Source: Narthecium ossifragum (Eukaryota > Streptophyta > Magnoliopsida > Dioscoreales > Nartheciaceae). Taken from it: DNA of 64,000 bases. The position numbers and the translations under genes are program-made. The stretch is taken from assembly GCA_963920575.1 (NCBI GenBank), contig OY986967.1, positions 26,985,137 through 27,049,136 of the forward strand, read 5' to 3'. Within the stretch, counting starts at the first letter, position 1, and each line of letters opens with the position of its first letter. The notes below the pieces were generated by a model that saw nothing but the letters and a program-made list of their open reading frames with translations, did not search any database and was not told the origin of the DNA. Below are positions 1 through 11,744 of the stretch, piece after piece.

Positions 1-1
1 C

Positions 2-651
2 GACCCTACCGCCCGGGCCCAGCACTTCGAGAGGGGGCTCCGTGAGGAGATCAGGAGGTTGATCGCCGCTCGCCAGGCGACTACCTACTCCGCGGTTTTG
101 GGTGCTACATTGGCAGTAGAGCCACGTTGCCAGGGGAGGCCGAGGTCTATCCAGCCAGTACCGGCGACAGGTGGAGGAGGAGGTGAGCAGCTCCAGAGGT
201 CTCAGGGGCGCAGAGACTAGCACAGGAGGCCCTCGCATCAGCAGCAGTATCGCCAGCAGCCGTACCAGCAGCAGTCTTGCCAGGGCGACCAGCCACTTCT
301 GACAGCGGGATCCACGCAGCAGGCTCCCTGGGAGGGAGGCCGAGGGCAGCAGTCCGAGCGTGGGCCGACGCTGTGCTTTCACTGCCGACAGCCAGGGCAC
401 ATCCGCAGGGACTGTCCGCGATGGAACGCACAGGGTGCGGCGCCATCAGGAGGTCGAGGCGGAGGGTCCCGGGCTGGGCAGGGCCAGAGAGGTGGAGCCA
501 GGCCAGGCCGCAACGGAGGTCAGGTGTTCGCCCTACCTGACCGCCCCTACGCAGGCGAGGTGCAGCCGTCCTATCAGGAGTACCTGTCTCAGCCGCCGCT
601 TCCGCTGACCGTAGCACCACCCGTCTCCAGAGGTACTCTTACCGCTTTGTA
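2..651 (+). pseudogene. Ty3-type retrotransposon gag remnant with zinc knuckle
   Basis: Reading frame 2 from the window edge gives a gag-like protein: a stretch with HFERGLREEIRRLIAAR, a Gln-rich linker, then the CCHC zinc knuckle CFHCRQPGHIRRDC (374-415) and a Gly/Arg-rich tail ending at a stop at 649-651. Gag packages element RNA into the virus-like particle. The frame is broken by one TAG at 218-220, so it is not a functional full gag. It runs off the left edge. No protease, reverse transcriptase or integrase follows; only about 80 bp, resembling the extreme 3' end of the internal region, separates it from the LTR. This suggests an internally deleted copy. The knuckle spacing and tail fit Tekay/Del-like Ty3 elements, but the clade is inference. 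Confidence 0.8.
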
Positions 652-734
652 GTATCCTACTAGGCGTTGTTTTCGTTTCCGAGCCCTACCTTGATTGAAT
701 CTCGAGGACAAGATTTCTTTTAAGGGTTTTAGGA

Positions 735-2892
735 TGTGAGGACCTGCCCCTCCATCCATGTGGCTTGTTGTTTACCCCAAGGGCAATTTGGGAAATTGCG
801 CCTTGGCGGTCGTTTCACACTGGGTGTGCACACACAGACCTTGTTTGGTGTTTGTGGTTGTTAGAAAGGTTAGGTGGAACCAAGTCCGGTAGTCCTGTAC
901 TTGGGCTTGTGTCTCAGCCCAAGGTTGCCGTTTTGGGCAAGGGAGATCGATCTCCATGGCAATGAAGATCGATCTCTCTGTGCCTAGTGGTCGCCGTTCT
1001 GGGCAAGGGAGATCGATCTCCATGGCCTTGAAGATCGATCTCTCTGTGCCTGGAAGTCGTTGGCGGTGGCGTCGAAGGACGGCCACGGCAATGGCCGTCG
1101 CTTCCCCTGTCAGGGGAGGGAAGACTTTCCCTCCCCTCCCCCAGCTTTTCCCCGCCTTCGCCGGCTTTCCCCCGGCCTTACCCCCCCTTCCCCTCTTCCT
1201 TCCTTTCCCCCGGCTTCTCCTTTCTTCTTCCCCCTCGCGAGAGCTCTGTTTCTTCCCCTTGGCCGGCTGAGCTTTTCTTCGCCGTTCTTCCTCCTCCGGC
1301 CACCTTTCTTGGAGTTTGAAGACTCGTTGGGTTCGTGGCGAGGCGAGGAAGATCCTAGGCTTGGTCTTGAGGATCGAAGCTGCGTTGTGGAGGTAGGGTT
1401 CTTCTTCTAAGACTCCGGTTGCTTTTGGGGTTTTGAGATCCGGATTTGTTTTCCTTAGATCTCCATGTATAGATGTTGGTTTTTGGTTTGGAAGCCATGA
1501 GTAGCTTTGTGGCACTGAGATCTACCAGCCCACCTAGTTTGGTGGGGTATGGTGGCGGTTTCCGACGGTGTTCCTCGCCGTCCGGCCGCCGGCGCGACCC
1601 AATCATGATCGATCTCATGGGATGAGATCGATCTTGGTCGGGGTGGCCCAGCCCGCCCGAGCGAGAGCGATCTCCCGGGAGGGAGATCGATCTCTTGGCG
1701 GCTAGCGCATGTGCGGTTTGCGTCTACGTCACCTACAAGATCGATCTTCATATGGGTGGAGATCGATCTCGTGGGGTGACCTGGACTGGTGCTCCTCGCC
1801 TCGAGGAAGATCGATCTCGCTGCTATTGGAGATCGATCTCCTTTAGTGCAGGGAGGGTTTTTACTTGTTTAAGTGCTGTTTTGCCCACGGGGTTTCGTAT
1901 GCAAGTGGTTTTTACGGTTTTGCCCTCGGGGCTTGTCCTGTTATGGATCATGCATGAATGCTTACCACTTTGTGGTTGAACCGAGAGAGTGATGTCTCTC
2001 GGGATGTGTAGAATAAATGGGTTGACTGTATGCCCTTACCGCTTTGTGTTGAACCGAGGGAGTCATGACCCTCGGGAGTGTTTAGTATAAATGGGCCGAA
2101 GGTGTGCCCTTGCGGTGTTGGTTGTTTACAGCTTTATCATATTTATCCTGTCCTGTTTTCCTGTGCATTAGGCATGCTAGGGTAGGTTGGGTCTGTGTTG
2201 ACTCTGCTGCTTGGAGTACCGAGTGATGGTAGTCTTAACTTCGGTTGTTCCGCCAAGTGCGGAGATCCCACTTGGAGAAGGGTGTCCTACTGGTTGCGTC
2301 GTGTCCACCCTGTGTCAGGGAATGTCGGAGTTGCCCACCCCTGAGCAGTGGCGTTATCGGAGGTACGCACCTAGGACAGGAACCCTTCGGGTTATTGATG
2401 GGATTGTGGGATCCTTGGCAAGCCTCGGTACTTGGCATCAGAGGGCGTCCGGTTGCTTTACCCTTGTGTGTGGGAGTTGTAGAGTAGGACCCTGCTGAGC
2501 TGTTGCTCATGCCTACCTGGACTATGTTTGTTGCAGGTGCAGGTGGCCGCTCTGTCCCAGTGTTACCCCCTCGGACGTCCCGCGGCAGCGCGCCAGCTCC
2601 TGACTATGTCTGAGGGTCAGGATGGTTTCGTTTGCGTCTTCGAGGAGACCCCTGTGGGTGTTGTTCTTTTGTGGACTGTTGTCCTTGTACTCTTCTTTTG
2701 TAGAACTGTTGTTCTAGATCCCTGTACTCTATTATATGTTTTTATAATAGATGTTGTTGTAGTAGCTTGCTTCCGCCCTTTCTCTGCTTGTTGGCAGCTG
2801 TTTCCGCCAGCTGCCCTTTAGTCTCAATTATTTCCGCCAGTTGAGGCTAGTGGTTGTAGGTTTTCCCCCTCGCGGTCCCGGCCCGGGTGCGC
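735..2892 (+). mobile_element. Ty3-type 3' LTR, 3'-truncated
   Basis: Starts TGTGAGGACC directly after a short purine-containing tract following the gag remnant, as a 3' LTR does. It shares conserved blocks with the LTRs at 8124-10725 and 31411-33822, and with the inverted copies: the start; a block around 780-830 ending in a grooved CACACA motif; a pyrimidine-rich stretch near 1130-1250; and a block at 2470-2545 containing GAGC...GCTCA and TTGCAGGTGCAGG. Homology stops about 25 bp before the expected CA end, where an inverted LTR fragment follows. It holds about 11 copies of a palindromic AGATCGATCT unit in two clusters (942-1041 and 1606-1839). ORFs inside it are not genes. Confidence 0.8.
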
Positions 2893-2905
2893 TGTGCGGG
2901 TCAAA

Positions 2906-4006
2906 CTAACTTACTCATTAATTGCTGCAACGCAGCCTTTCAGCAAACAATTCATAAAAAATAGTACATAAATCGGAAAAATACAAAACAAGATGGAATG
3001 GAAAGCTAACGAGTAGTTCTACAACTCTTATGTTTATAAAAATCCAAAATCATGTACTCGCCGGCCGAAAAACTCGCCGCAAGCCGGCTGTTTCTCAAGA
3101 ACAGCAGAAAACCAGAAATCCGAGACTAATCTTACATAAAACCTACTCAAATCACAACTGATTAACATGAAACTTAAATCAATTATTCTAACAGGTATAA
3201 GAAACCCAACAAAGCAAGGATCAACAAGATCCAACGGCTAGATCTCAAGAAAACCCGAAAAGAACATCAGTAGGTATAACCCTACCTAGCTGCGCTTTCC
3301 TCGGCTGATTCCCCACGATTTGATCGCCAACAAGCTGCCAAACCACAGCATGAGCCTTCCTCTCGTTGTCACGAATCCAACGAGCCAAAGAACACCCAAT
3401 TTGGTGGCCGGAGGAGGGAGAACGGATGGAAAGAAGCTCGCCGGCGGTAAAGGGAAGAAACAGAGCACCGCGGGAAAGAGAGAAGGAGGGAAGAAGAAGA
3501 GAAGGAGAAGGAGGAAGAGGAGGGGAAGAAAAGAGGGGAAAGGGGGAGGGGAAAGCCGGGAAAGAGGGGAAAAAGCTGGGGGAAAAGGGAGGGGAAGACT
3601 TCCCTCCCTGACAGGGGAGAGCGACGGCCGACGGCCGTCCTCGCGAAAGAGAAAACCCACCGACTCGATCATGATCGATCTCCAAGGCATGTGAGATCGA
3701 TCTCCTTTGCAATCGAGATCGATCTCCTTGAAATCCAGATCGATCTTCTTTGCAAAAAGGGACAGATCGATCTCCCTAGCCATCCAGATCGATCTCCTTT
3801 ACTCAGAAAGGCAAACTTGGGCTAAAACACAAGCCCAAGCTCAGATCTTCCGATCTCGGGTTCGCCTAGCCATTCTAAACAAACACGAACACAGACAAGG
3901 CCAGTGTGTGCACACGCGGGTGTGAAACAAACCAACAAGGCGCAATTTACCAAATTGCCCTTGCGGTCCACAGCGAGCCACAGGGGTAGAGGGGCAGGTC
4001 CTTACA
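2906..4006 (-). mobile_element. Truncated Ty3-type LTR, inverted
   Basis: On the minus strand this begins TGTAAGGACCTGCCCC at 4006 and runs through the same 5' LTR blocks (3905-3990) seen in the neighbouring LTRs. It has a palindrome cluster (3666-3800, AGATCGATCT units), the pyrimidine-rich stretch (3440-3620) and a block near 2920-3100 that also occurs in the solo LTR at 4829-7747. It lacks the 3' half. It is joined tail to tail with the plus-strand LTR ending near 2892, which points to a rearrangement or two independent truncated insertions. Confidence 0.75.
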
Positions 4007-4823
4007 CCCGTCCGGTCCCAGATCCGGCTTCCCCGACTCGTCTTCGCCCATCCTTCAGCTGCTGTGAAGTTGAGGAGCTCCATTACCCGAGGCTTCCGCG
4101 CGAGGGTCTTCCATGCTTCTTCCCTGCTGTGAAGCTGAGGATGGCTAGGATGATGATGGAGGAGAAGTTGGTGGAGGAGTCAATGGAGGTCCGTCGGAGT
4201 CAGCGGAGGTTCGCCGGAGGTGAGGAGCACCACCTCTCTCTTTTTCCTCTCTCTAGTTCTCTCTCTCTCTCCTCATCACGTGCCGCCACATGCGAATACC
4301 TTGAACGGGACTAACGTCATATGGGGTCATGGTAGTAAATCACGCAGTCACCTAAAATGTAGGGTAGTAAACTACATTTCCAAAAATACAGGGTAGTAGA
4401 TTGTCATTATCCTCAACTACAAGGTATCAAAATGTCATTACCCCTTCAGGGAATGATAATTTACTACCCTCTAGTTTAAAAAATGTAATTTAGTACCCTA
4501 CCTTTTATATGAAGGCGCGTTACAAGGCCTAACCCCGACGATGTACCAGGCCCGCTACCCTCAATGTGTTGACCTCCTCCTCCCCGACCAACAGAGCTCT
4601 CATCACCAACATCTCCAAGAGCCAAGAGCCAAAGGCCCGATCATCCTCGCCATCATATCCGGTGGAGCTAGGGTATCAAATGGTACTAAATTACATTTTC
4701 TAAAATAGAGGGCAGTGAATTGCCACTCCCTGAAACTACATGGTATCAAAGTGCAAAAACCCCAAGCCACGTAAGTGATTTCCGTCAAGTGCCACAGACG
4801 GCGTCTAGGCTTTGGTATTAAGA
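4007..4823. other. Intergenic stretch with MITE-like repeats
   Basis: No convincing coding sequence. 4320-4510 contains several inverted and direct copies of a GGGTAGTAAA...TTTACTACCC-like motif, and 4670-4825 contains GGTATCAAAGTGC and a block near 4765-4820 that recurs near 8035-8065 and 11175-11240. These resemble terminal parts of non-autonomous TIR elements, but I cannot define clean ends or a target duplication here. Confidence 0.4.
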
Positions 4824-4828
4824 CACGT

Positions 4829-7747
4829 TGTCATGCCCCGACCCAGAAAACCCATCCGGACCGGGACGTGAGGGTCCTAAACTCTAAAATCAAACGGCGA
4901 AAGCCTCCCCTGCAAACATCACTTTTAAACCTGGTGCATGATTACAATATTCACAAATAATTTAAACTATGCTGTCATCAACTCATAATACAATCTAACT
5001 TTAAAAAAATATAATAATAATTCAATTCATCTAGTACAACAATCTCTGATCAAATTTACATCAAATTGAAATACAAATGCATTCTCCTTCAGATTACAAT
5101 TTATACATTTGAAGCTGTACATCAATTGAATATATTAAACTGATGATATCCTCGATCTCACGCACCACCAAGGGGAGTACCGCCTCCAACACCGCAACCA
5201 CCTGAAAAAGAAGGGACTGCATCGACCTGCATCGCCGATGCAGACCAGGTAGGAGTGAGCAACAAAGCTTGCTCAGTATGGTTCTACGCTATTCTACGTC
5301 GCACAGAAAGGAAGGGAACACAACAGTGTCGCTTCCCGCCTGAGTCTAAGGTATGTCTCGGGCCCCATAACCCATCGATGTCCCAAGGGCTCCTGTCATG
5401 AACCTCTCTCTTGAACATGTTACCAAGATCACCCTAAGCACTAACAGGGGAACAGTACCATGCATGATCACCCTTACCCAACAGGGATACCACGGCCTGG
5501 GGACCACGTCGGGAACACATCGATTACATCCTTAGCACACAGCGAGGAGAGCGACACGACCTCTAAACCTCAAGCAATATAATATTCAGTCCGACTACTT
5601 AAAAATCCTCGAATCATATCAAACATGATCATTGTTGACAATCACGTCCTAATCCTCGACTACACCAAACCCCGGTCCTAGGGCTAGATCCGGGCTACCC
5701 GAGTACCCCGGATCGACGATCGAAACCATCGTCTACCACCTAACCTGATGCTTCTAATGCAGTCAAATGCATGCAATGCTCACGCGCACATGAATACAGG
5801 AATAGTAGCATGCAACAATATGCCAATACAACATACACGGGCTAGGCGAAGCATCAAGCTTGCCGGAGGGTAAACATGCATAAAGCAGATAAATGTCTAA
5901 ACTACAATAATACAATATTATAACGACGCCCACGGGCCGTTAACAAACAACTACACATTCAAACGAAATTCCGGCATTACAACGGCGTCCACAGCCGTCA
6001 ACCGCAACTTCTACAACAGGGATACAACCCCGGCCACGCAATACACAACAGGCCACAATTACAAGTTAATACAACTAAGGCACACCTTCGGCCCACAACA
6101 CAACAATACAGATAATCACAACTAACAATAAGCTAAGGCACACCTTCGGCCCACTTATCAATCTAAACATCCCAAGGGGCATTACTCCCTTGGTTCAACC
6201 ACGAGCCCCACACGGGCTAAACATGTATATATAACACATATATATAACTAACATCTATGATATGGCATGTTCTACAAATTGAAAGCTAATTAGTTATCTA
6301 TTCGCCAGAGAAAATACAGATTTGAACATACCGATCCTAGAGATCACTAGGAACATTAAATACGTGAATCTTGAAGCATCAAACCCGATAAAACATCAAA
6401 GATCCAATAAGAAGCCAAATCCCGGATTGCTACAGTAAACTACAATTTAGCGAAGATGAAATCTTCGAAAATCGACGTCCAAACGACGTTAAACCTCAAC
6501 TCAAACTTAATCAGATATAGATTAATATATTGGGAGCATGCTGACCAAGAATTAGATCCAATGGAAGTCTAATTTCCACATATTAGACTAATCAATTTCT
6601 CAATCTCTGTTTCGCAGCAGTTTAGGAAACAATTCATCAAAAATCGTAGGAAAATCCAAAAATCATGAAATCAGCGGAAAACGAAAGATAACTCGATGAT
6701 CTACAACTTTCGTCTTGAAAGTTTCACGAGATCATGCACGTACGAGCCCAGATCTGAGCTAGAACAGCTCAGCCCGCCGAAAAACAGAACCTCGATAAAA
6801 TCCGGGAAAAACCTCCAAAAATCCGGATAAAACCCAAATCAAATCATACCAAGCTCTAATCAGTTGCTAAACAAGTCCATAAGCATCATATTACACATAT
6901 AAAACCATAGATCTAGCAACCAAACCCTAGATCTAACATACCCTAATGATATAAGTAGAAACCCTACCTTCAAACGCTAAATCCGAGCTTCTTCCTCCTT
7001 GATCCGTCGTCCTCCCTCGCCGCCGTCGTCACCAGCTCGCCGGAGAGCCGCCGAAGACCTCCCACAGCCGCAGCCACCGCCGGAGAAGGAAGAGGAGAGG
7101 AGATGCCGCGGAAGAAAGAGGGGGAGGAAGGAGGGGGAGGAGACCTCGCCACCGCCTCCAAGCCGCCGGAGAGCCGCAGGTGCTCTCAAACCCATCAAGG
7201 CCTCGCCGGAGAAGAAGAACAAGGGCTGCCGCGGAAGGGAAGGGAAAGGGGAGCCCTCGCCGTCGTCTCCACGTCGCCGGGGAAGGTGGCCGGAGGAGAG
7301 GAAGCCGGAGAGGAGAGGGGAAGGGGTCGGGCACGGGTGAAGCCAGGGAGAAGGAAGAGGAAAAGGAGAGAAAAAGGGAAAAGAAAGGGAGAGGGTCGGG
7401 TGGAGGAAAAGAAGAAAAAAGGGGAGAGAGGAAAAATAAGAAAACTAATTAAACTAAAGCTGGGATTTAATCTCAGCCGTCCGTCTTAATCAAGCCCGAT
7501 CAAGATCCAATCTACCAATCGAGGACGCTGAAAAAGATCTAATCAACCACAAACATCAATCAGAGACAGTGTGTGTACAACGCGGGTGTGAAACCGACCG
7601 CCAAGGGGCAATTTACCAAATTGCCCTTGGGGTCCAAAAACAGCAATGTGATCAACCGATCGCACTGCGAGGCCAACCGAGCCAAACCACAAAATCAAAC
7701 CCTCGACCTACCGCGGTCGGACCGGGTTGGAGGAACGGGTTCTCACA
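4829..7747 (-). mobile_element. Solo Ty3-type LTR (minus) with CACGT target duplication
   Basis: A complete LTR in minus orientation. On the minus strand it starts TGTGAGAACCCG (7747) and ends GGGGCATGACA (4829). It is flanked on both sides by CACGT (4824-4828 and 7748-7752), the 5-bp duplication expected for LTR-retrotransposon integration. No internal region is present, so it is a solo LTR formed by LTR-LTR recombination. It shares the conserved GAGC...GCTCA block (about 5230-5290) and 5' block (7570-7640) with the other LTRs, but lacks the dense GATCGATC arrays they carry. GC-rich ORFs at 6970-7340 are repeat-derived. Confidence 0.9.
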
Positions 7748-7927
7748 CACGTAGTTTGCAAATATCAAGATATCTGGGAGTGTTTTCCACAAATAGAGGT
7801 ATTGGACTACGGTTCACCAAAAGTATAGGATACCAAAATACAATTTTCCCCTTATATATATGAAGTCGTGGCAAGAAGTACACCATCACCATTTGACTTA
7901 TGTTTAAGTCTTTCCACAAATAATTAA

Positions 7928-10900
7928 GGGTTAACTGCATTTTGGTACCATATACTTTTGTCCAAACGCGATCTAATACCTCCATCTATTGGAAACGCTC
8001 AGAGATACTCTTAAGTTTTCAACTCGCGCATTTTAGTACCAAAGCCTAGACGTCATCTGTGGCACTTGAGGAAAACCGCTCTCCCACTAAACTCCTCTCT
8101 TCTTCCTCCTTTCTCTCGTGTCCTATGAGGACCCGTTCCTCTATACCTGTGGCTCGTCGTTGACCGCAAGGTCAATTTGGTAAATTGCGCCTTGTTGGTT
8201 TGTTTCACATCCGCTTGTGCACACACAAGCCTTGTTTTGGTGTTTGTGCTTGAGTAGAATGGCTAGGTGGACCCGGGATCGAGAGATCCGGGCTTGGGTT
8301 TAAGTTTTAACCCAAGTCTAGCTTTCTGCGGAAGAGGGATCGATCCTTCCTGGCCAGAAGGATCGATCGTTCAACGCCAGGAAGTTGGATCGATCGCACC
8401 CCTTGGGCAGATCGATCTGGCCTTGCTAGCCGGATCGATCCGACAAGCCAGTGCGGATCGATCTCACCTTTCCCGAGGGTGAGTCTGTCGATGGAGTTCG
8501 ACGGGACGGGCTGGACGACCGTCACCTCCCCTGTCAGGGAAGGAAGACTTTGCTTCCCCCCTTTCCCCTCCTTTTCCCCGATCTTATCCTTCCTCCCCTC
8601 TCCTTCCCTTCCTTCTCGCTGCTTCTCCTTTCTCTCCGCAGCTCTGCTTCTCCTTCCCCTGTTTCGGCTGAGAGCTTCCTCGTCGCCGTTCTCCCTCCTC
8701 CGACCGCCGTTTCTGGAGCTTGGAGGCTCGTCGGGACCGTGGCGGAGGTGAGGAAGATCTGAAGCCTAGCTTTGTGGGTTGAAGCTGCGCTGTGGAGGTA
8801 GGGTTCCTACTTTAGACACCGGCTTGGTTAGGAAGCTTTGATCCCGGTTTTGGTTTTGATTGGTTTTCCTTGTATCGTTGATGTTTTCCGGTTTTGAAGC
8901 CTTGAGTAGCTTCTCGATCTTCTTGGCTACCCGCCCACCAAGTTTGGTGAGGCTTGGTGTTGTTTTCCGGCCGAGAGCGCCGTCGACGCTGGCCACTGGC
9001 TCTGCTCGGAGCGACCTTTGGTCGAGCGGGATCGATCGGTGCGGCTCGTCGGATCGATCCGAGTGGGTGTCGGATCGATCGAAGCCGCGCTCTTGCTGGT
9101 TCGTCTTCAGGGGGGGAAGTCGGATCGATCCCTATGTGAGTTCGGATCGATCCGAGACTCCCTGGACGATGGCTGTGAGTCTTGACTAGCCGGATCGATC
9201 CAACAGTGCGTTGGATCGATCCGAGGCTAGTCAGATCGATCGGCATTGGGTTCTTCTTGTCCTTCTTTTGTTTCCCCTAGCCGAATCGATCCAAGGGTGA
9301 CTTGGATCGATCCAAGGCTAGTTGGATCGATCCAAGTGATGGATGGAACGATCCGATCTGTGCCCGTGTGCCGGTTGGAGTCGGTGTTGCCCGCGGGGCT
9401 TCGTATTCATGCGTTTTTAGCGGTTTTGCCCGCGGGGCTTACTATGCTGGTTTTGTGTATTGCTTTCTGACATGCTTAGTAGTGTAGCGATAAACTGTTG
9501 AGTGTTTACAGCGTTGTGGTTGAACCGGGAGAGTGGTGACTCCCGGGATTGTGTAGAATTAATGGGCTGAATGTATGCCCTTACTGCTTATGTTATCCTG
9601 TATGCTTTTACTGCTTTGTGGTGAACCGAGGGAGTCATGACCCTCGGGAGTGCTTAGTACAAATGGGCCGAAGGTGTGCCCCTGCTTGATGCTTGTTTAT
9701 TCTTTCCTTTTTTATATCTGCCTGTTAGTATTGCTATGTTTGTTTATATTGTTATCTGTTGCCTGCTTACTGCTTTCTTTATTATTTGTCTGTTGCTTTG
9801 CGCATTTTAGGCATCTTAGGCTTATCGTGGGTTTGGGGTTGTCCCTAGGACTACAGTATCAATAGCTAAGTGTTGGCCGCCGTTACCCCGGCATGGGTGT
9901 CCTACTGGTATCGTCACTGTCCACCCTGTGTATGGGATCATCGGAGACAGCCCAATCCTTGAACAGTGGCATCGGAGGACATACTATGGACAGGAACCCT
10001 GGAGGTATTGATGGGGTGTGTGGGATCCCTGGTAGGACTTAGCTCTTGATTTGGAGTCTGTGGGTGTGTTGACTCTGTGCTTGGAGTGCTGGGAGATGGT
10101 TGTCGTAACCTCGGTCGTTCTGCCAAGTGTGGAGATCCCGCTTGGAGAGGGGTGTCCTACGGGTAGCGTCATTGTCCACCATGCGTCAGGGACTGTCGGA
10201 GTCGGACCACCCTTGAGCAGTGGCCGTCAGAGGACGTACTTTGGACAGGTGCCTTTCGGGTTATTGACGGGATTTATGGGGTCCTTGGCAGGCCTCAGTG
10301 CTTGGCACAGAGTTAGCACGGTTGGTGTCGCCTTTCCTTGCGAGTGTCGTAGAGTAGAATCCTGCTGAGCTTTGGCTCATTCCTACCTGAACCGTATTGT
10401 TGCAGGTGCGGGTACCAGCGCTTCCCCTGTGGGCCACTGGTGTTCTTCCTGCAGCAGCGCGTCGCCAGCCGACTATGTTTGAGGGCCAGGACGGCCTTAT
10501 CTGTGCTTTTGCGGAGACCTCTGAAGATGTAATTCCTTTTTGTTATATTGTAAATGTTGTAAATTTGTATAACTCTGTTGTATTTAATGTTTTGTTATAA
10601 TCATTGTTAACTTTTCTTCCGCCCTTTATTTTATTGTAATCTGTCTCCGCTGTTGGTGGCCAGTACATGTAGGTGTCCCCCTCGTGTCCCGGTCCGGGAT
10701 GGGTTTCCTGGGCCGGGGCGCGACATGTCCTTTCCGCCTCCCCCGTCTGCTCGGCCCTGGCACCGCCAACCTCCTACGTCCCTTGCTCACGGACAGCAGT
10801 GACCCAACCGCCTTCTACAGCTTCCCACCGCCACCAGCTCCGGTCGTCCGCCGCCTCGGCAAGCCCAAGTCGTCGCCTCGTCAGCTGGCTCCCCCTCTTT

Positions 10901-11272
10901 CCCTCTTCTCTCTTCTTCTTCCTCCTCCTTATCCCTCTTCTCCTCCCCTGTTTCTCTCCTCCTCCGGCGACCTCTCTCTCACGCCCGACCCTTGTGTGCG
11001 GTTAGCAGCAGCCAAGCCGCTCGCTAGTAGCATCCCGCCGCCGCCCGCTTGGCAACGCAGAGGGCAACGACGACGGTGTCGAGCGAACGAGGGAGGAGGA
11101 AAGGACCAAAGAGAAAGGAGGAAGAAGAGATGAGTTGGGTGGGAGTTAAAAACCGCTCACATGGGTAGTTTTTCTAGCACGTGAGTGGTTTCCGTCAGAT
11201 GCCACATACGGCTTATGGGCTTGGGCTTTGATAGTAAAACGTATATGAATGGTATCAAAATAAAGTTAACCC
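7928..11272. mobile_element. Probable non-autonomous Mutator-like element split by a solo LTR
   Basis: The left end (7928, GGGTTAACTGCATTTTGGTACC) and the right end (reverse complement from 11272, GGGTTAACTTTATTTTGATACC) are inverted copies. Similarity continues inward for about 150 bp: the block with TACCAAAGCC...GTGGCACTTG at 8035-8065 mirrors 11175-11240. The terminal motif resembles that of the large Mutator-like element at 47794-55437. The interior on both sides of the LTR (8090-8123 and 10726-11140) is pyrimidine- and GC-rich with no recognisable gene. I could not find a matching 9-bp target duplication, so superfamily and ends are tentative. Confidence 0.5.
8124..10725 (+). mobile_element. 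Solo Ty3-type LTR (plus) with TGTCC target duplication
   Basis: Starts TATGAGGACCCG (a TG-to-TATG variant of the family start) and ends GGGGCGCGACA. It is flanked by TGTCC at 8119-8123 and 10726-10730. No internal region is present. The unit is 2602 bp. It carries two clusters of GGATCGATCC-type palindromes (8337-8464 and 9029-9358). A unit of about 240 bp is imperfectly duplicated near its 3' end (around 9895-10040 and 10140-10290), followed by the conserved GAGC...GCTCA block. Its ORFs are low-complexity repeat translations. Confidence 0.9.
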
Positions 11273-11689
11273 TGCATATAAGTTAAAACCAGTACTGTTG
11301 TTGGTACAAGCTGCCAAAGTCTGGAGGTTCATACACTTATACAGAGACAGAGAAAGGTGTAAAGATAAACTCATTTAAAAAAAAAGGTGTAAAGATAACA
11401 CAGCCTTTGAGATATTAGACAATTTCGTTTTTTTATTAGCTAAGCTTAGTACTTTATTTTAGAAACCAAGATATAAAGATAGGTACATGCCATGCAGACA
11501 TGTGCATCGTCCATGACCACTTTTAATGATCTAGATTCACTCACATTCATTGGTCCCATCACGTAAATCAATGATACATGACCACCGAAGTCATGTGTAA
11601 TGTATCCACAAATTTTTTTTCTAAAGATAATGATAAAGATAAGGATAAAGATAAAAGAGTCAGTGAGAGGTGTAGACTGCAAAAAGAGG

Positions 11690-11693
11690 GGTG

Positions 11694-11724
<31 letters not shown>

Positions 11725-11738
11725 GGGGGGGGGGGCGT
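11690..11738. repeat. (GA)n(G)n tract in the UGT-1 5' leader
   Basis: A GA dinucleotide run passes into a run of about 22 G residues, ending 7 bp before the UGT-1 start codon. The upstream region 11273-11690 is AT-rich with no other gene. Comparable GA tracts precede the start codons of UGT-3 to UGT-6, so the tract is probably ancestral to the cluster's 5' leader. Confidence 0.8.
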
Positions 11739-11744
11739 GTGAAG

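Noticed and set aside
772..1751. Long ORFs on both strands in the first LTR (Arg/Pro/Ser-rich)
   Set aside because: They translate GC-rich and repetitive LTR text, recur in every LTR copy and resemble no protein family.
942..1839. Regularly repeated GATCGATC motifs as a CRISPR-like array
   Set aside because: Repeats are 10-14 bp palindromes with irregular spacing inside a plant LTR, with no cas genes; the setting is eukaryotic.
3245..3783. Arg/Lys/Glu-rich and Phe/Pro/Ser-rich ORFs
   Set aside because: Translations of the purine/pyrimidine-rich tract of an inverted LTR, seen equally on both strands.
6970..7489. Overlapping basic ORFs of 60-130 codons
   Set aside because: Within a solo LTR with proven target duplication; compositional bias explains the openness in several frames.
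7919..11281. 9-bp target duplication for the Mutator-like element at 7928-11272
   Set aside because: AATAATTAA and TGCATATAA do not match, even after shifting the ends by a few bases.
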